Of a stretch of DNA of 64,000 nucleotides, positions 51,780 to 61,764 are shown piece by piece. A program made the translations under genes and the position numbers. The stretch lies in NCBI RefSeq assembly GCF_001642955.1, contig NZ_LWSK01000001.1:62001-126000 (forward strand). Reading direction: 5' to 3'. Below the pieces are notes generated by a model. It saw nothing but the letters and a program-made list of their open reading frames with translations. It ran no database searches and was not told the origin of the DNA. How positions within the stretch are numbered: position 1 is the stretch's first letter; each line of letters opens with the position of its first letter. Source of the DNA: Rubripirellula obstinata (GTDB taxonomy: Bacteria > Planctomycetota > Planctomycetia > Pirellulales > Pirellulaceae).

Positions 51780-51843
51780 CGAATAATCTTTTCAGGAGAG
51801 GCATAAAGCGGTGTTTGACCCGAGATCCACCGGCAGAAAACAG

Positions 51844-51985
51844 CAGCGTCGTGAAGGGGGCCTAAATCGTTAATCCGCTGGGCATCGAACTGCGCGACAT
51901 GGTGCCGCACGTCGCGCGGGGCGATGCCCACGCGGCTAAACGAACTAACACGTGTTTTCCGGGACCAAAACTCTTCACGGCGTTG
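51844..51985. mobile_element. MITE-like element family A, copy 4 (degenerate)
   Basis: 142 bp. Left end CAGCGTCGTGAAGGG, right end CTCTTCACGGCGTTG. The right half keeps GGCGATGCCCACGCGG, the left half has diverged (TTAATCCGCTGGGCATCG). It lies in the 571-bp divergent region before the chemoreceptor-like gene; the rest of that region (51986-52350) has no gene or clear signal. Confidence 0.75.
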
Positions 51986-52350
51986 GGGAAACAGGCTAGT
52001 TGCAACGCATGCGAGAATGAACCCGAAAAACACCATAAAGACTCAATCGCCAAAGAATGCACGCGTACCGAGAAAAGCAGCTTTCTGAAGGGCATCTGCT
52101 GATGACTTGAGCAAAAATGCTGGGATAACGATTGCACTGAAAAATCCAACGTGTTCCGCTCTAGCGCAATTGGATTCCACCGACTTTCCTTGAACGATTT
52201 GACTTCTTTAAACCAAGCTGCACTTTTCAAACAGAGGCTCCCACGCTCAACTTCACGTTGCAAATCTAGGCGGAAAGCACCGTAAAGGAACGGTTGTCGT
52301 CACCCCAGGCGGAACCATCCTTCCATCCCCACAAAGCCCCATCAAGCCCC

Positions 52351-53499
52351 ATGTCCACCGCCACCAATAGCGGCGAGAACTACGACTCGCACGCAAGTTC
52401 GTCAAATCAAGACGACCGATCAACAAATACGTCACCGCAGAGTCAGGCGGTTGAGACGCCTGAAAACCATTCTGAAGAAGACGTGACGCAGATGGTCAAA
52501 GATCTGTCAAACGCGCTGGAGTCAGCGATCGAAGAGATCGAAAGTGTCAACTCCGAAACCAAGGTCTTGGCGCTCAATGCACGCATCGAAGCAGCTCGAG
52601 CCGGATCTGTCGGCGCGGCGTTTGGTGTTGTTGCTCAAGAAATGCAAACGCTTTCAGCAAAAACGTCAACGATCGCACGCGACATGTCGCACCGAACGCG
52701 TGAAAAGACCGCGAATTTGATGAGCTTAATTGATGTCACCATCCGCGGAACTCGGCTTAGTGATCTTGCTTTGGTGAACATCGACTTGATCGACCGCAAC
52801 CTCTACGAACGCACCTGTGACGTTCGCTGGTGGGCGACCGACGCCAGCCTGGTGGATGCACTCACCGACCCGAATGCTGATCGGTGCAATTTTGCATCAA
52901 AACGGTTGGGCGTCATCCTGGATGCGTACACGGTCTATCACGATCTGGTTCTTTGTGACCAAACGGGCATGGTTGTCGCTAATGGTCGCCCCCGAGAATT
53001 TGCCAGTGTCGGAAAATCGGAAAGTCACGCGGAGTGGTTTACGGAGGCGGCGGCTAGCCGATCAGGTGACGAATATGGATTCCAATCTGCACACGTTTCG
53101 CAGCTTTGCAACAACCAACCGTCGTTGATTTATTCCTGCGGCGTTCGCCGCGATGGAAACGCCAACGGCGACTTGCTTGGCGTGCTGGGCATCTTGTTCA
53201 ATTGGACCGGGCTTGCCGAACCAATCTTGACTCAAATGCCGATTCATCCATCGGATCAAGCAAAAACAAAAGCGTACATTTGCGATCAACAAGGACGGAT
53301 TCTGGCGAGCAACCAGAACGATGCGATCAACAGCAAGTTGTCCTTGCCCGAATTTGACAAAGTGGTTTCAAGCGAAAAAGGTTTTTACGTTGCCGAGTAT
53401 GGGAAAGAAACCATGTGCATCGGACACGCTTCTTCGCCAGGCTTCGAAACCTACAAAACCGGTTGGGTCTCGATCGTAATGCAACCGATCGAAGACTGA
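52351..53499 (+). CDS. Soluble chemoreceptor-like protein with reversed domain order
   Basis: 382 residues from ATG 52351 (a TTG at 52294 opens the frame but has no match). After a 40-residue polar N-terminus comes a helical hairpin with SETKVLALNARIEAARAG and GVVAQEMQTLSAKTS, the tip region of methyl-accepting chemotaxis proteins where CheA and CheW bind. It is only about 70 residues long. A Cache-like sensor follows at the C-terminus (about 150-370: LVLCDQTGMVVANGRP, AYICDQQGRILASNQ). No membrane segment is seen. In standard chemoreceptors the sensor precedes the signalling hairpin. Whether it signals to CheA is unknown. Confidence 0.75.
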   Translation: MSTATNSGENYDSHASSSNQDDRSTNTSPQSQAVETPENHSEEDVTQMVKDLSNALESAIEEIESVNSETKVLALNARIEAARAGSVGAAFGVVAQEMQTLSAKTSTIARDMSHRTREKTANLMSLIDVTIRGTRLSDLALVNIDLIDRNLYERTCDVRWWATDASLVDALTDPNADRCNFASKRLGVILDAYTVYHDLVLCDQTGMVVANGRPREFASVGKSESHAEWFTEAAASRSGDEYGFQSAHVSQLCNNQPSLIYSCGVRRDGNANGDLLGVLGILFNWTGLAEPILTQMPIHPSDQAKTKAYICDQQGRILASNQNDAINSKLSLPEFDKVVSSEKGFYVAEYGKETMCIGHASSPGFETYKTGWVSIVMQPIED

Positions 53500-53517
53500 G
53501 AAGCGAGATAACTGCAG

Positions 53518-53547
53518 ACGTAGAACGGAATTCATTCCGTTCTACGT
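53518..53547. terminator. Perfect palindrome between convergent genes
   Basis: ACGTAGAACGGAAT (53518-53531) and ATTCCGTTCTACGT (53534-53547) are perfect complements around TC. It lies between the chemoreceptor-like gene and the convergent PEP-CTERM gene and is suited to stop both transcripts, although no T-run is present. Confidence 0.5.
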
Positions 53548-53583
53548 TCACCTGAGTGCTTCTAGGTCAACATCTAGCCGGCC

Positions 53584-54228
53584 TTAAATCGCTCGACGCC
53601 GACGTCGAGTCGCCATCAGAAGCGAAGCGGCACACATGGCCGCCAGACCAGTTGGCTCCGGAACAGCGGTGATTGCAAAGTCGATCGAGTTATTCGGGAT
53701 GACGATGTTCAGGGACGAGTTGGCAGGCGCGTTAATCCAATCAAACTCAAACCGTCCTTCCCATGTTCCAGTTCCCGCAGTCGTTGCAGTGAGAGCCAAT
53801 TCGGAGAATGTAAAGTTATACAGACCCGGATCTGTAATCATTTCGGTGTTGGACAGGGTCTCTGTCACGCCGTCAAAAGTAGTGATCGCGGTGGTGGTCA
53901 ACGAAACTGTACCACCGCCAGCCAAATTGACGTTGTAATCGTAGGCAAGTGTGAAAGCTTCACCCGGGTCCAAGGTAACGTCACCAACAATCACGAGTGA
54001 ATTATTTAAGCTCGATCCATCGTCTGAGCTGGTTAAATTAATATCACCAACAAATTTTATCATTGCCGAGTTAGCAACGGCTCTAACACCGTTGCTGGCG
54101 CTGCCTCCACCTGTCGGGGCGTTGACGTTAGCAACAATGCTGCCCCCCGCGACAATTGCCGCGTTGGCAACAGAGGGCAGGCAGGACACAGCAAAGCAAG
54201 CGAGTGTGGGGAAAAGTAGTCTGTTCAT
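53584..54228 (-). CDS. PEP-CTERM anchored protein, second copy type
   Basis: 214 residues. Signal peptide LLFPTLACFAVSCLPSVANA, cleavage after ANA. The mature domain is Gly/Ser/Thr-rich beta. The PEP-CTERM signal is PEPTGLAAMCAASLLMATRR with an arginine cluster. Surface-sorted by exosortase/archaeosortase-type machinery not present in the window. Unrelated in sequence to the PEP-CTERM protein at 21579, except for the signals. Start is ATG 54228. Confidence 0.82.
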   Translation of the reverse strand: MNRLLFPTLACFAVSCLPSVANAAIVAGGSIVANVNAPTGGGSASNGVRAVANSAMIKFVGDINLTSSDDGSSLNNSLVIVGDVTLDPGEAFTLAYDYNVNLAGGGTVSLTTTAITTFDGVTETLSNTEMITDPGLYNFTFSELALTATTAGTGTWEGRFEFDWINAPANSSLNIVIPNNSIDFAITAVPEPTGLAAMCAASLLMATRRRRRAI

Positions 54229-54459
54229 TGCTTCTCAATCGAAATGGGACAAGGACTTTGGAAATCGGACGACACGGCGAGATTCATACTGACCTGAAAA
54301 GGTTCTTCAAAAGGCCCGCTCTCGTCGTCTGACCTACTTGAGTCTATCGGAAAAGAATAGTGTTTTTACATCATTCCGTTTCAAGTTCCATCATTGCTAA
54401 AGAAGGATCAATCGTCTTTATCAGGAGTGCAAGCAAGCTAATCGGCCGGAGTCCCAAAA

Positions 54460-55404
54460 GTAGGCCGTAGCGAGCGGAGCGAGTTACGGCAATTGCATAA
54501 TGCCGCGACGGATTGCCGTAACTCGCTTTACTCGCTACGGCCTACAAAACGCACAAAGGCGTCCGATGGTTGGTGTGCCTGAAGCCTTTTGTTGGTGAAC
54601 CATATTCGCACGCTTGCTAGACCGATCGACTAGACTCTTGTGTCGTTCATTGTTTTCCGTCCCACTGTTTCAAAGTCTGATTTCTGATGCCAGAATAGTA
54701 GGCCGTAGCGAGCGGAGCGAGTTACGGCAATTGCATGATGACGCGTCGGATTGCCGTAACTCGCTTTACTCGCTACGGCCTACAAAACGCACAAAGGCGT
54801 CCGCCAATTGGCGTGCCTGCAACCCTTTGTCGGTGAACCAACTTCGCACACTTGCTAGACCGATCGACTAGACTCTTGTGTCGTTCATTGCTTTCCTCCC
54901 ACCGTTTCAAAGTCTGATTCTGATGCAAGAAAAGTAGGCCGTAGCGAGCGGAGCGAGTTACGGCAATTGCATAATGCCGCGACGGATTGCCGTAACTCGC
55001 TTTACTCGCTACGGCCTACAACGCGCACAAAAACGTCCGCCAATTGGCGTGCCTGCAACCTTTTGTTGGTGAACCATATTCGCACGCTTACTAAACCGAT
55101 CGACTAGACTTTTGTGTCGTTTATTGCTTTCGTCCCACTGTTTCAAAGTCTGATTCTGATGCAAGAAAAGTAGGCCGTAGCGAGCGGAGCGAGTTACGGC
55201 AATTGCATAATGACGCGACGAATTGCCGTAACTCGCTTTACTCGCTACGGCCTACAAAACGCACAAAAACGTCCGATGGTTGGTGTGCCTGAAGCCTTTT
55301 GTTGGTGAACCATATTCGCACGCTTGCTAAACCGATCGACTAGACTCTTGTGTCGTTCATTGCTTTCGTCCCACTGTTTCAAAGTCTGATTTTGATGCCA
55401 GAAA
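54460..55404. repeat. Four tandem 236-bp units with family B palindromes and duplicated gene leader
   Basis: Units start at 54460, 54698, 54934 and 55170 (periods 238, 236, 236). Each holds a palindrome (GTAGGCCGTAGCGAGCGGAG and complement), the sequence GTGAACCATATTCGCACGC, then GACTAGACTCTTGTGTCGTT and TTTCAAAGTCTGATT followed by ATGC(C/A)(A)GAA. The last unit runs into the true start of the esterase gene (ATGCCAGAA at 55395). The array thus repeats the leader and the first codons of the gene. The stretch 54229-54459 before it has no recognised feature. Confidence 0.92.
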
Positions 55405-57008
55405 TTTGTAAAACTCGATGCCTCGCGTTACTCCTTTTGTTATCGATTCTTTGGCCCGCTTCGGCCCCGGCCGACCAGCTTGCTGGTGATTCCACTAAGG
55501 CGATCCAAGTTTCGCGAAGCCTATCGATGCCAAATTTCTTTGCCGATCACATGGTTATTCAGCGAGACCGACTGGTTTCGATCTGGGGGACTGCCGCCGC
55601 TGGTGCGGACGTGAAAGTCCAGTTCAAAGATTCGACCGCAAGCACGTTGGCGGACGCAGCAGGTAATTGGCGGGTAGCTTTCCAATCAGGCGAAGCTGAT
55701 CCCGTGGGTGCTTCGATCATTGTCACGTCGGGAACTGTTTCGAAGACGATCGAAGATGTTCTCGTCGGCGAAGTTTGGTTGGCGTCCGGTCAATCCAACA
55801 TGGCTTTCACGATGAATAGCGTGCCCATGTATCGTGAAGTCATTTTGGCGGCGGACTATCCAGGCATTCGAATGTTCAACGCACCAACCGTAACCGCCGT
55901 TGAGCCTCAGGATGACATCGATGGAGAATGGACCAAGTGCGGGCCCGACACGACCGGCAACTACTCCGCCGTTGCCTTTTTCTTTGCACGTAAGTTGCAT
56001 CAGGAACTGGGCGTTCCAATTGGGGTGATCAAAACCGCGTGGGGCGGCAAGCCAGTGGAAACCTTTACCAGCCGCGAGGCATTGAATACTCTGCCAGCGA
56101 CCAAGAAATTGGTGGATCGCGTTTTGAAATTTGACTCAGGATTCGATGAGCAAAAAGCAACTCAGCGGTATCAAAAACAACTTGAAGCCTGGAAGACGAA
56201 ACAAGCTGAGTGGCGAAAAACACCAGCCGACAAGCGTGGCAAGCTGGCCAAAGAACCCACCAAACCCAAGCGACCACTCAACACTGAAGGTCGCCCCGGA
56301 GTTTTATTCAATTCGATGATCCATCCATTTGTTGGGTACACGATGCGAGGTGCGATTTGGTACCAAGGCGAATCAAATGCAAAGCCGAACGCGGTTCCCT
56401 ACGACAAAACACTACCGCTGATGATTCGCGATTGGCGTCAACGCTGGGACGACGACTTTTCATTCCTGTTCGTTCAATTGGCGAACTTTCGTCAACCATC
56501 CACACAACCCGGGACTGCCGACGATTGGGCTCTGTTGCAAGATCGCATGCGACAACTGTTAGATACGACTCCCAAAACCGGGATGGCGGTCATCAATGAC
56601 GTCGGCGAGGCGAACGACATCCACCCAAAGAACAAAAAGGATCCTGGAGAACGGTTGGCGTTGTGGGCTTTGGCGAATGACTACGATCGCGATATCGTTT
56701 TCTCTGGCCCGCTGTATCAGTCCAGTGAAGTGACCGGCGACTCGATCAAAGTCACCTTTGACCACGTTGGATCGGGGCTAAAGAGTCGAGACGATCAACC
56801 GCTGGGACGTTTCGAGATCGCGGGTGCCGATCAGGTTTGGCGATGGGCCGATGCAGAAATCAGCTCCACAAATCAGGTCAGCGTCAGCCATCCCGACATC
56901 CCCAAACCCGTCGCAGTTCGATACGCGTGGGCATCGAATCCTGAAGGCGCGAATCTTGTCAACAGCGAGGGATTGCCAACGTCCGTCTTCCGCACCGATG
57001 ACTGGTAG
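55395..57008 (+). CDS. Sialate O-acetylesterase-like SGNH hydrolase
   Basis: 537 residues from ATG 55395 (a GTG at 55350 also opens the frame but lies in the repeat). Signal peptide LALLLLLSILWPASAPADQ. A first beta domain (about 45-120) precedes the SGNH catalytic domain: EVWLASGQSNMAFTMNS with the nucleophile Ser in GQSN, then WYQGESNAK and DIHPKNKKDPGERLAL, which holds the His/Asp. SASA-type esterases remove O-acetyl groups from sialic acids or plant polysaccharides; in planctomycetes they accompany sulfatases. It is directly upstream of a sulfatase (55 bp), probably one operon. Its own leader is amplified in the preceding array. Confidence 0.9.
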   Translation: MPEICKTRCLALLLLLSILWPASAPADQLAGDSTKAIQVSRSLSMPNFFADHMVIQRDRLVSIWGTAAAGADVKVQFKDSTASTLADAAGNWRVAFQSGEADPVGASIIVTSGTVSKTIEDVLVGEVWLASGQSNMAFTMNSVPMYREVILAADYPGIRMFNAPTVTAVEPQDDIDGEWTKCGPDTTGNYSAVAFFFARKLHQELGVPIGVIKTAWGGKPVETFTSREALNTLPATKKLVDRVLKFDSGFDEQKATQRYQKQLEAWKTKQAEWRKTPADKRGKLAKEPTKPKRPLNTEGRPGVLFNSMIHPFVGYTMRGAIWYQGESNAKPNAVPYDKTLPLMIRDWRQRWDDDFSFLFVQLANFRQPSTQPGTADDWALLQDRMRQLLDTTPKTGMAVINDVGEANDIHPKNKKDPGERLALWALANDYDRDIVFSGPLYQSSEVTGDSIKVTFDHVGSGLKSRDDQPLGRFEIAGADQVWRWADAEISSTNQVSVSHPDIPKPVAVRYAWASNPEGANLVNSEGLPTSVFRTDDW

Positions 57009-57063
57009 TTCGCCGATCCTAGCTGGACAGTGTTACGTTGTTTAACCGTTAACAAGAGAAACC

Positions 57064-58518
57064 ATGAGAACGATACTGAAATTCTTGGTGCTGGGGATTG
57101 CGTTCGCTACGCCGTCCGTCCATGCGGAAAGCAAGCCAAACGTGATCTATATTCTTGCCGATGATTTGGGATACGGCGATTTGAGTTGTTACGGCCAGAC
57201 ACGTTTTCAAACGCCCAATATCGATGCCCTGGCAAAGCATGGCATGAAGTTTACGCAGCACTATTCCGGCAGCACCGTTTGCGCTCCATCGCGGTGCGCG
57301 TTGTTGACCGGAAAGCATATCGGACACGCCGTCGTTCGCGGTAACTCTGAAGTGCAACCAGAGGGCCAACGCGCGATGCCGGCGGACACCTTCACGATGG
57401 CGCACCTGTTTCAAAACGCGGGTTACGCCACCGGTCTGTTCGGTAAGTGGGGACTTGGTGCTCCGGGCAGCGTTAGCGAACCGCTGAAAATGGGTTTCGA
57501 TCGCTTCTATGGATACAACTGCCAGCGACAGGCACATCATTATTTCCCGTACTTTTTGTGGAACGATGACAAGCGTGACATGCTGTGGGGCAATTTTGGA
57601 ACAGAGACAAACGACTACGCGCCCGATCTGATTCAAGAACAAACGTTGGAGTTTATTGAAGCCAATAAGGACCAACCATTTTTCTGCCACTACGCGCTCA
57701 TTCAACCGCATGCCGAAATGGTCGCGCCGGAAGACAAGATGGCCAAGTACAGAGGCAAGTTTCTGCCCGAGAGTTCGTATCGGGGAACGGATTCTGGCCC
57801 CAGGTTCCGCAAGTCTGCTTATGGTTCGCAACCCGAAGCCCACGCAGCATTCGCCGCAATGGTTGACGTCATGGATGAAGACGTCGGAGAACTCGTTGCC
57901 AAGCTCAATGAGCTTGGAATTGCTGAGAATACATTGATCCTGTTCACTTCCGACAACGGCCCGCACCAGGAAGCCGGACATGATCCTGCTTACTTCAATT
58001 CCAATGGTTCACAGCGTGGTTTCAAGCGAGATCTTTACGAGGGCGGCATCCACGTTCCGATGATTGCACATTGGCCGGGCAAAGTTGCCGCAGGTTCAGA
58101 AACCGATCACCTGTCTGCGTTCTGGGATGTCCTTCCGACGGTAGCGGATTTGATCGGTCAACCGACTCCTGCGGACATCGACGGAATTTCATTCCTGCCG
58201 ACGCTGTTGGGTGTGCAGGGACAAACGAAACACGATTATTTGTATTGGGAATTTCACGAAAAACGCGGCCGCGTTGCGTTGCGTCAAGGCAAATGGAAAG
58301 CAGTCCGCTACAACGTCGCACAAAACGCAGCTTCTCCGATCGAACTTTACGATCTGTCTACTGATCCAAAAGAATCTAACGACGTCGCGGAGCAAAATCC
58401 TGAAATGGTTGCTCAACTGGAAGCGTTGATCAAAGAAGCCAGAACCGAATCTTCAGATCCAGACTTCAACTTCCCGCTCAAGCGAAACAGACACCGCGCT
58501 GCGATGACGGACCGATAA
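57064..58518 (+). CDS. Sulfatase (formylglycine type)
   Basis: 484 residues. Signal peptide LKFLVLGIAFATPSVHA. The sulfatase signature is VCAPSR, where Cys73 (CxPSR) is oxidised to formylglycine by a formylglycine-generating enzyme. Metal ligands include Asp33-Asp34 in ILADDLG and FTSDNGPH near residue 300. The C-terminal subdomain has ELYDLSTDPKESND, typical of arylsulfatases. It probably acts on a sulfated polysaccharide at the cell surface. It follows the esterase by 55 bp in the same direction. A long reverse frame (57049-57981) is a shadow of it. Confidence 0.94.
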   Translation: MRTILKFLVLGIAFATPSVHAESKPNVIYILADDLGYGDLSCYGQTRFQTPNIDALAKHGMKFTQHYSGSTVCAPSRCALLTGKHIGHAVVRGNSEVQPEGQRAMPADTFTMAHLFQNAGYATGLFGKWGLGAPGSVSEPLKMGFDRFYGYNCQRQAHHYFPYFLWNDDKRDMLWGNFGTETNDYAPDLIQEQTLEFIEANKDQPFFCHYALIQPHAEMVAPEDKMAKYRGKFLPESSYRGTDSGPRFRKSAYGSQPEAHAAFAAMVDVMDEDVGELVAKLNELGIAENTLILFTSDNGPHQEAGHDPAYFNSNGSQRGFKRDLYEGGIHVPMIAHWPGKVAAGSETDHLSAFWDVLPTVADLIGQPTPADIDGISFLPTLLGVQGQTKHDYLYWEFHEKRGRVALRQGKWKAVRYNVAQNAASPIELYDLSTDPKESNDVAEQNPEMVAQLEALIKEARTESSDPDFNFPLKRNRHRAAMTDR

Positions 58519-58592
58519 CGCTGGCAGGAAATGGTGAAAAAATAATGATCGAAATCGTTTAGAAAAATGTCACGTAAGCGGGAACAGGGGCG

Positions 58593-60491
58593 CTAACTTT
58601 CCATTCGGTCTACCAGTGCAACCAACTCGTCGTCGAAGACTTGCCCGCCGTACCTGGCTGCTCGATATCGATCGATGAACTCGTTCGCCGACTTTGATCG
58701 CGATGGTTCCCCCATTTCCTCCAGCCGATCAATCAGCTCTTGATCCGATTCCCAGTCGCCCGGGTTGATCCCAAATTGCTTGAGCGATTGAAGGTAGCGA
58801 CTGTAGATTTCGCGAAGATCGGGATCAACCGAATCGACGGGGGCTCTGGAACGAACGGGCTGGGAACGCCTGAATCGGTAGACGCCCCAGACGGTAAGGG
58901 CGACGACCGTCAGCCACGCATACGGTGACGTGATTAACATCGACAGCAAGCGGATGGGATCTTGCCGGGCGATCAACCACAGACGGCGAACGGTGGAGCG
59001 GATTGCCTGTACCAGGTTTGCCAAATAGCTCTCCGGTTCGTCCAGGCCGATGGTTTGAAGCCGCGATGAACCGGGGGTGGGATCGAATGCGTCATAGCGT
59101 TTGTTCTCCGGCGACCAAACTTCAACCCAAGCGTGCGAATCTCGCTCTCGAATCGTGACTCGACCCGTAAGCGGGTTCACTTCGTTGGGAACAAAACCGC
59201 TGGCGACTCGAGCGGGAATTCCTTGGCTGCGCAGCATGACGGCCATCGCGCTGGCAAAGTAGACGCAATAGGCAGGCCGTCGCTGTTTCACCAGAATCAC
59301 CAATGGATGATCTTCTCCGCTGAGATCAGTGGTTAGCGAATACTCAAAGTTGTTCTGGAAAAACGCCGCGATGGCTAATGCGTTCTCACGGTTCGTATTT
59401 GTCGGAACCGTTAGCTCAGCAGCGATTGGGCCGAGACCTTCGCGCAGCACATCGGGTAAAGCGGTCAGGTTCTTGATTGGCTCTGGTTCACTCGGCAAAG
59501 TCTCATCGGCGCTGCCAACCAACGTCACGGTGACGCGATCTGGTTCGCCTTGCAAAACCCAACCACCCGAAATTCGTGGCGTTGCATCGATGACCTGATA
59601 GGTTCCCGCCGGTGAGGGAATCGCGTTGTTGATGTCATCCAAAAACAACATCTCAATTTGACGCTTGGGCCCGGAATGAACGGCGACTTCGTCGAACGAA
59701 TTGGTGGCAGAATTCAATTGCGCCGATGTCGTCCATCGCAGCCCGTCGAAATCGTCCATCACCTTGGTGCGTAGGACTCCTGACATTTCAGATAGTTCAA
59801 GCAACGGCAGCGGAGACGGCCTGATTTGACTTCGCTCTCCCAGCGTGATGTTGCTGCTTAGACCTGTGATTGATGACGTTGGGTTTCTGGTCATCAGGTT
59901 TTCAACCGTGTTTACCAGTGCGCGATCAATGCGTTTCAACGCAAACGATGCTCCGACAGTACAGACCGCGGTGATGGCTGCGAAGATGCTTATCGCTAAA
60001 AGCGATCGAACCAATGAAGAGCGGGATTTGTATCGAAGCACTTTTGCATTCGATGCAGCGGCGATCAACGAAACCGCTAGGAAAATAAACAAAACAAAAT
60101 TTAGCTGACCATTGATTCCATGCTTCCCCGACATCGCCAAGATGGCCCACGCCGCAACCCAGGCAACAGTGGTCCTGTTCCCAAACGTTGCGACGATGGC
60201 AATCGCAATCGCAATTCCGGCGACCACAGCGGCAATGCCTGGCGGAAGCGGGCCGGCTGAAATCATGCCCGGGGGCGCGAACAAACCGATCAACGCGCCT
60301 GCAATAGCCGCCAAATACCAATGACGCGAACTTGGTGCAAAGCCTGGGTTCCGAAGTACCGCAATACTAAGCACGGCGATCGCAGGCCCAACGACCAGCC
60401 ACCGATTCAGTGCGATCGCATGAAAAACCAACGCAATCAAAACGGGTGACGTGTGCAGGAATCGTTTCAGGAATACTGTTTCGCTATTCAC
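58593..60491 (-). CDS. Transglutaminase-like membrane protein (DUF3488/TGase/DUF4129)
   Basis: 632 residues. N-terminal part with about six hydrophobic segments (DUF3488 type). A central transglutaminase-like domain has Cys409 (RRPAYCVYFASA), His453 (RDSHAWVEVW) and Asp470 (DAFDPTPG), the cysteine-protease-like triad. A later membrane segment (MLITSPYAWLTVVALTVWGV) precedes a soluble DUF4129-like tail. In bacteria it forms an operon with DUF58 and MoxR ATPase genes, whose joint role is unclear. Start overlaps the DUF58 stop by ATGA. Confidence 0.9.
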   Translation of the reverse strand: MNSETVFLKRFLHTSPVLIALVFHAIALNRWLVVGPAIAVLSIAVLRNPGFAPSSRHWYLAAIAGALIGLFAPPGMISAGPLPPGIAAVVAGIAIAIAIVATFGNRTTVAWVAAWAILAMSGKHGINGQLNFVLFIFLAVSLIAAASNAKVLRYKSRSSLVRSLLAISIFAAITAVCTVGASFALKRIDRALVNTVENLMTRNPTSSITGLSSNITLGERSQIRPSPLPLLELSEMSGVLRTKVMDDFDGLRWTTSAQLNSATNSFDEVAVHSGPKRQIEMLFLDDINNAIPSPAGTYQVIDATPRISGGWVLQGEPDRVTVTLVGSADETLPSEPEPIKNLTALPDVLREGLGPIAAELTVPTNTNRENALAIAAFFQNNFEYSLTTDLSGEDHPLVILVKQRRPAYCVYFASAMAVMLRSQGIPARVASGFVPNEVNPLTGRVTIRERDSHAWVEVWSPENKRYDAFDPTPGSSRLQTIGLDEPESYLANLVQAIRSTVRRLWLIARQDPIRLLSMLITSPYAWLTVVALTVWGVYRFRRSQPVRSRAPVDSVDPDLREIYSRYLQSLKQFGINPGDWESDQELIDRLEEMGEPSRSKSANEFIDRYRAARYGGQVFDDELVALVDRMES

Positions 60492-61702
60492 GATGCAACC
60501 TCGATGATTTCGGGTTCATCTAGGCCGCTGGGGCTGCATCCAGGTTTCATGCAGATGACACGAACGGCCAAACCGTAAGCCTTCAATTGCTGAACCAATT
60601 CGCTGCGCCGTTCATCCCAATCCATCAACACCAAAATCACAGCGGACAAACGCGCCGCTTCGGGTAACAGCACTGATTCAAGTGCCTGGATGTCCAATCG
60701 ATTGCCCGATTCTAGGCAGGCGAGCAATTCGAGAATGTTATCCAGATGCGCAAGCGCCCTGCCTGCCTGGAAATGGTAGACGTCGTTACCAGCAGCAAAG
60801 ATATCAACGATGTATTCCTGCCGAGCCAACGCGTCGGTGATTCCAGCGGTCAACGAAACCGCCTTCTCTAGCCTCGGTTCGTCACGTCTTCTGGGGGCAT
60901 CAACATCCAAAATGATCGCCAGCCGGACGAAGTATTCTTCCTGATACTCGCGCGTGATCAAACGACCAGTCCGGGCGGACGATGGCCAATGGATATCTCG
61001 CAACCGGTCGCCTTGCCGCCAATCACGCGTTCCTAAAAACTCCGTCGATTCACCCACATGCGAAGCGACCGCAATGCCACCGGGTTGGTGGTTGCGTGAA
61101 TGCGGCACATCAAAAGCCCCGACATCAGTAACCTTGGGGTAAACGACCAAACGATCGGACTGCTTTGACTTCTTCCCGGACTTTACCAACCCCATCGGGT
61201 ACGTCGTCGCACCCTGCAACCGATCAAGTTCAAAACTATCGCGGCTGATACAGAGTAGTTCCAGCGTGACCGATTTCGTCTCGCCAGGTAAAAGCGAATC
61301 AATCGCCGGTAGCTGACCATGGGGTCTCAAATCAGGCGGAAGCCCGCGTTCTTCAATCACCAAATTTCGTGCGATACGACTGCCAGTGTTCTGCACATCA
61401 ACCCGATACTGATAAACCTCACCAGCCGACGGGTAAACATTGATGTGCCGAGTCATGCGGAGTTGTGGGCGAAAGAAAACGCCGGCGATTCCTGCGACCA
61501 CCAGTGCCGATGTGCAAAACCCAAAGCAAACCGCTTGCGGCTGCGTCAGACCGCCCATCAACATCGCCGCGGAACCCAGCATCCCCCAGAACATCGCCCT
61601 GCCGCCGACCGTCAACTCGCTACGGTGGAATTCATCGAACCAGCGAACGCCACGATTTTCAAGCGGCCCCATAAAGAACGACCAGCGTTTACGTCTCGGC
61701 AT
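60488..61702 (-). CDS. DUF58 protein
   Basis: 404 residues. Two N-terminal membrane segments (MFWGMLGSAAMLMGGLTQ and FGFCTSALVVAGIAGVFF) are followed by a soluble part with the DUF58 hallmark RDWRQGDRLRDIHWPSSART and an adjacent REYQEE. A vWA-like ending (LAIILDVDAP) follows. The usual MoxR ATPase gene is not present directly upstream in the window. Overlaps the transglutaminase-like gene by ATGA. Confidence 0.9.
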   Translation of the reverse strand: MPRRKRWSFFMGPLENRGVRWFDEFHRSELTVGGRAMFWGMLGSAAMLMGGLTQPQAVCFGFCTSALVVAGIAGVFFRPQLRMTRHINVYPSAGEVYQYRVDVQNTGSRIARNLVIEERGLPPDLRPHGQLPAIDSLLPGETKSVTLELLCISRDSFELDRLQGATTYPMGLVKSGKKSKQSDRLVVYPKVTDVGAFDVPHSRNHQPGGIAVASHVGESTEFLGTRDWRQGDRLRDIHWPSSARTGRLITREYQEEYFVRLAIILDVDAPRRRDEPRLEKAVSLTAGITDALARQEYIVDIFAAGNDVYHFQAGRALAHLDNILELLACLESGNRLDIQALESVLLPEAARLSAVILVLMDWDERRSELVQQLKAYGLAVRVICMKPGCSPSGLDEPEIIEVAS

Positions 61703-61764
61703 CTTCGATCCTTATCGCGCGGGCATCAACCTTTTGTTCCGTCCACCATGTTCCAATTCTAACC

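Noticed and set aside
54614-54871. Short frame inside the 236-bp array
   Set aside because: It only reads through repeat units and is a copy of the esterase leader in another frame.
57049-57981. 310-codon open frame opposite the sulfatase gene
   Set aside because: The sulfatase frame has complete catalytic motifs; the reverse frame has none.
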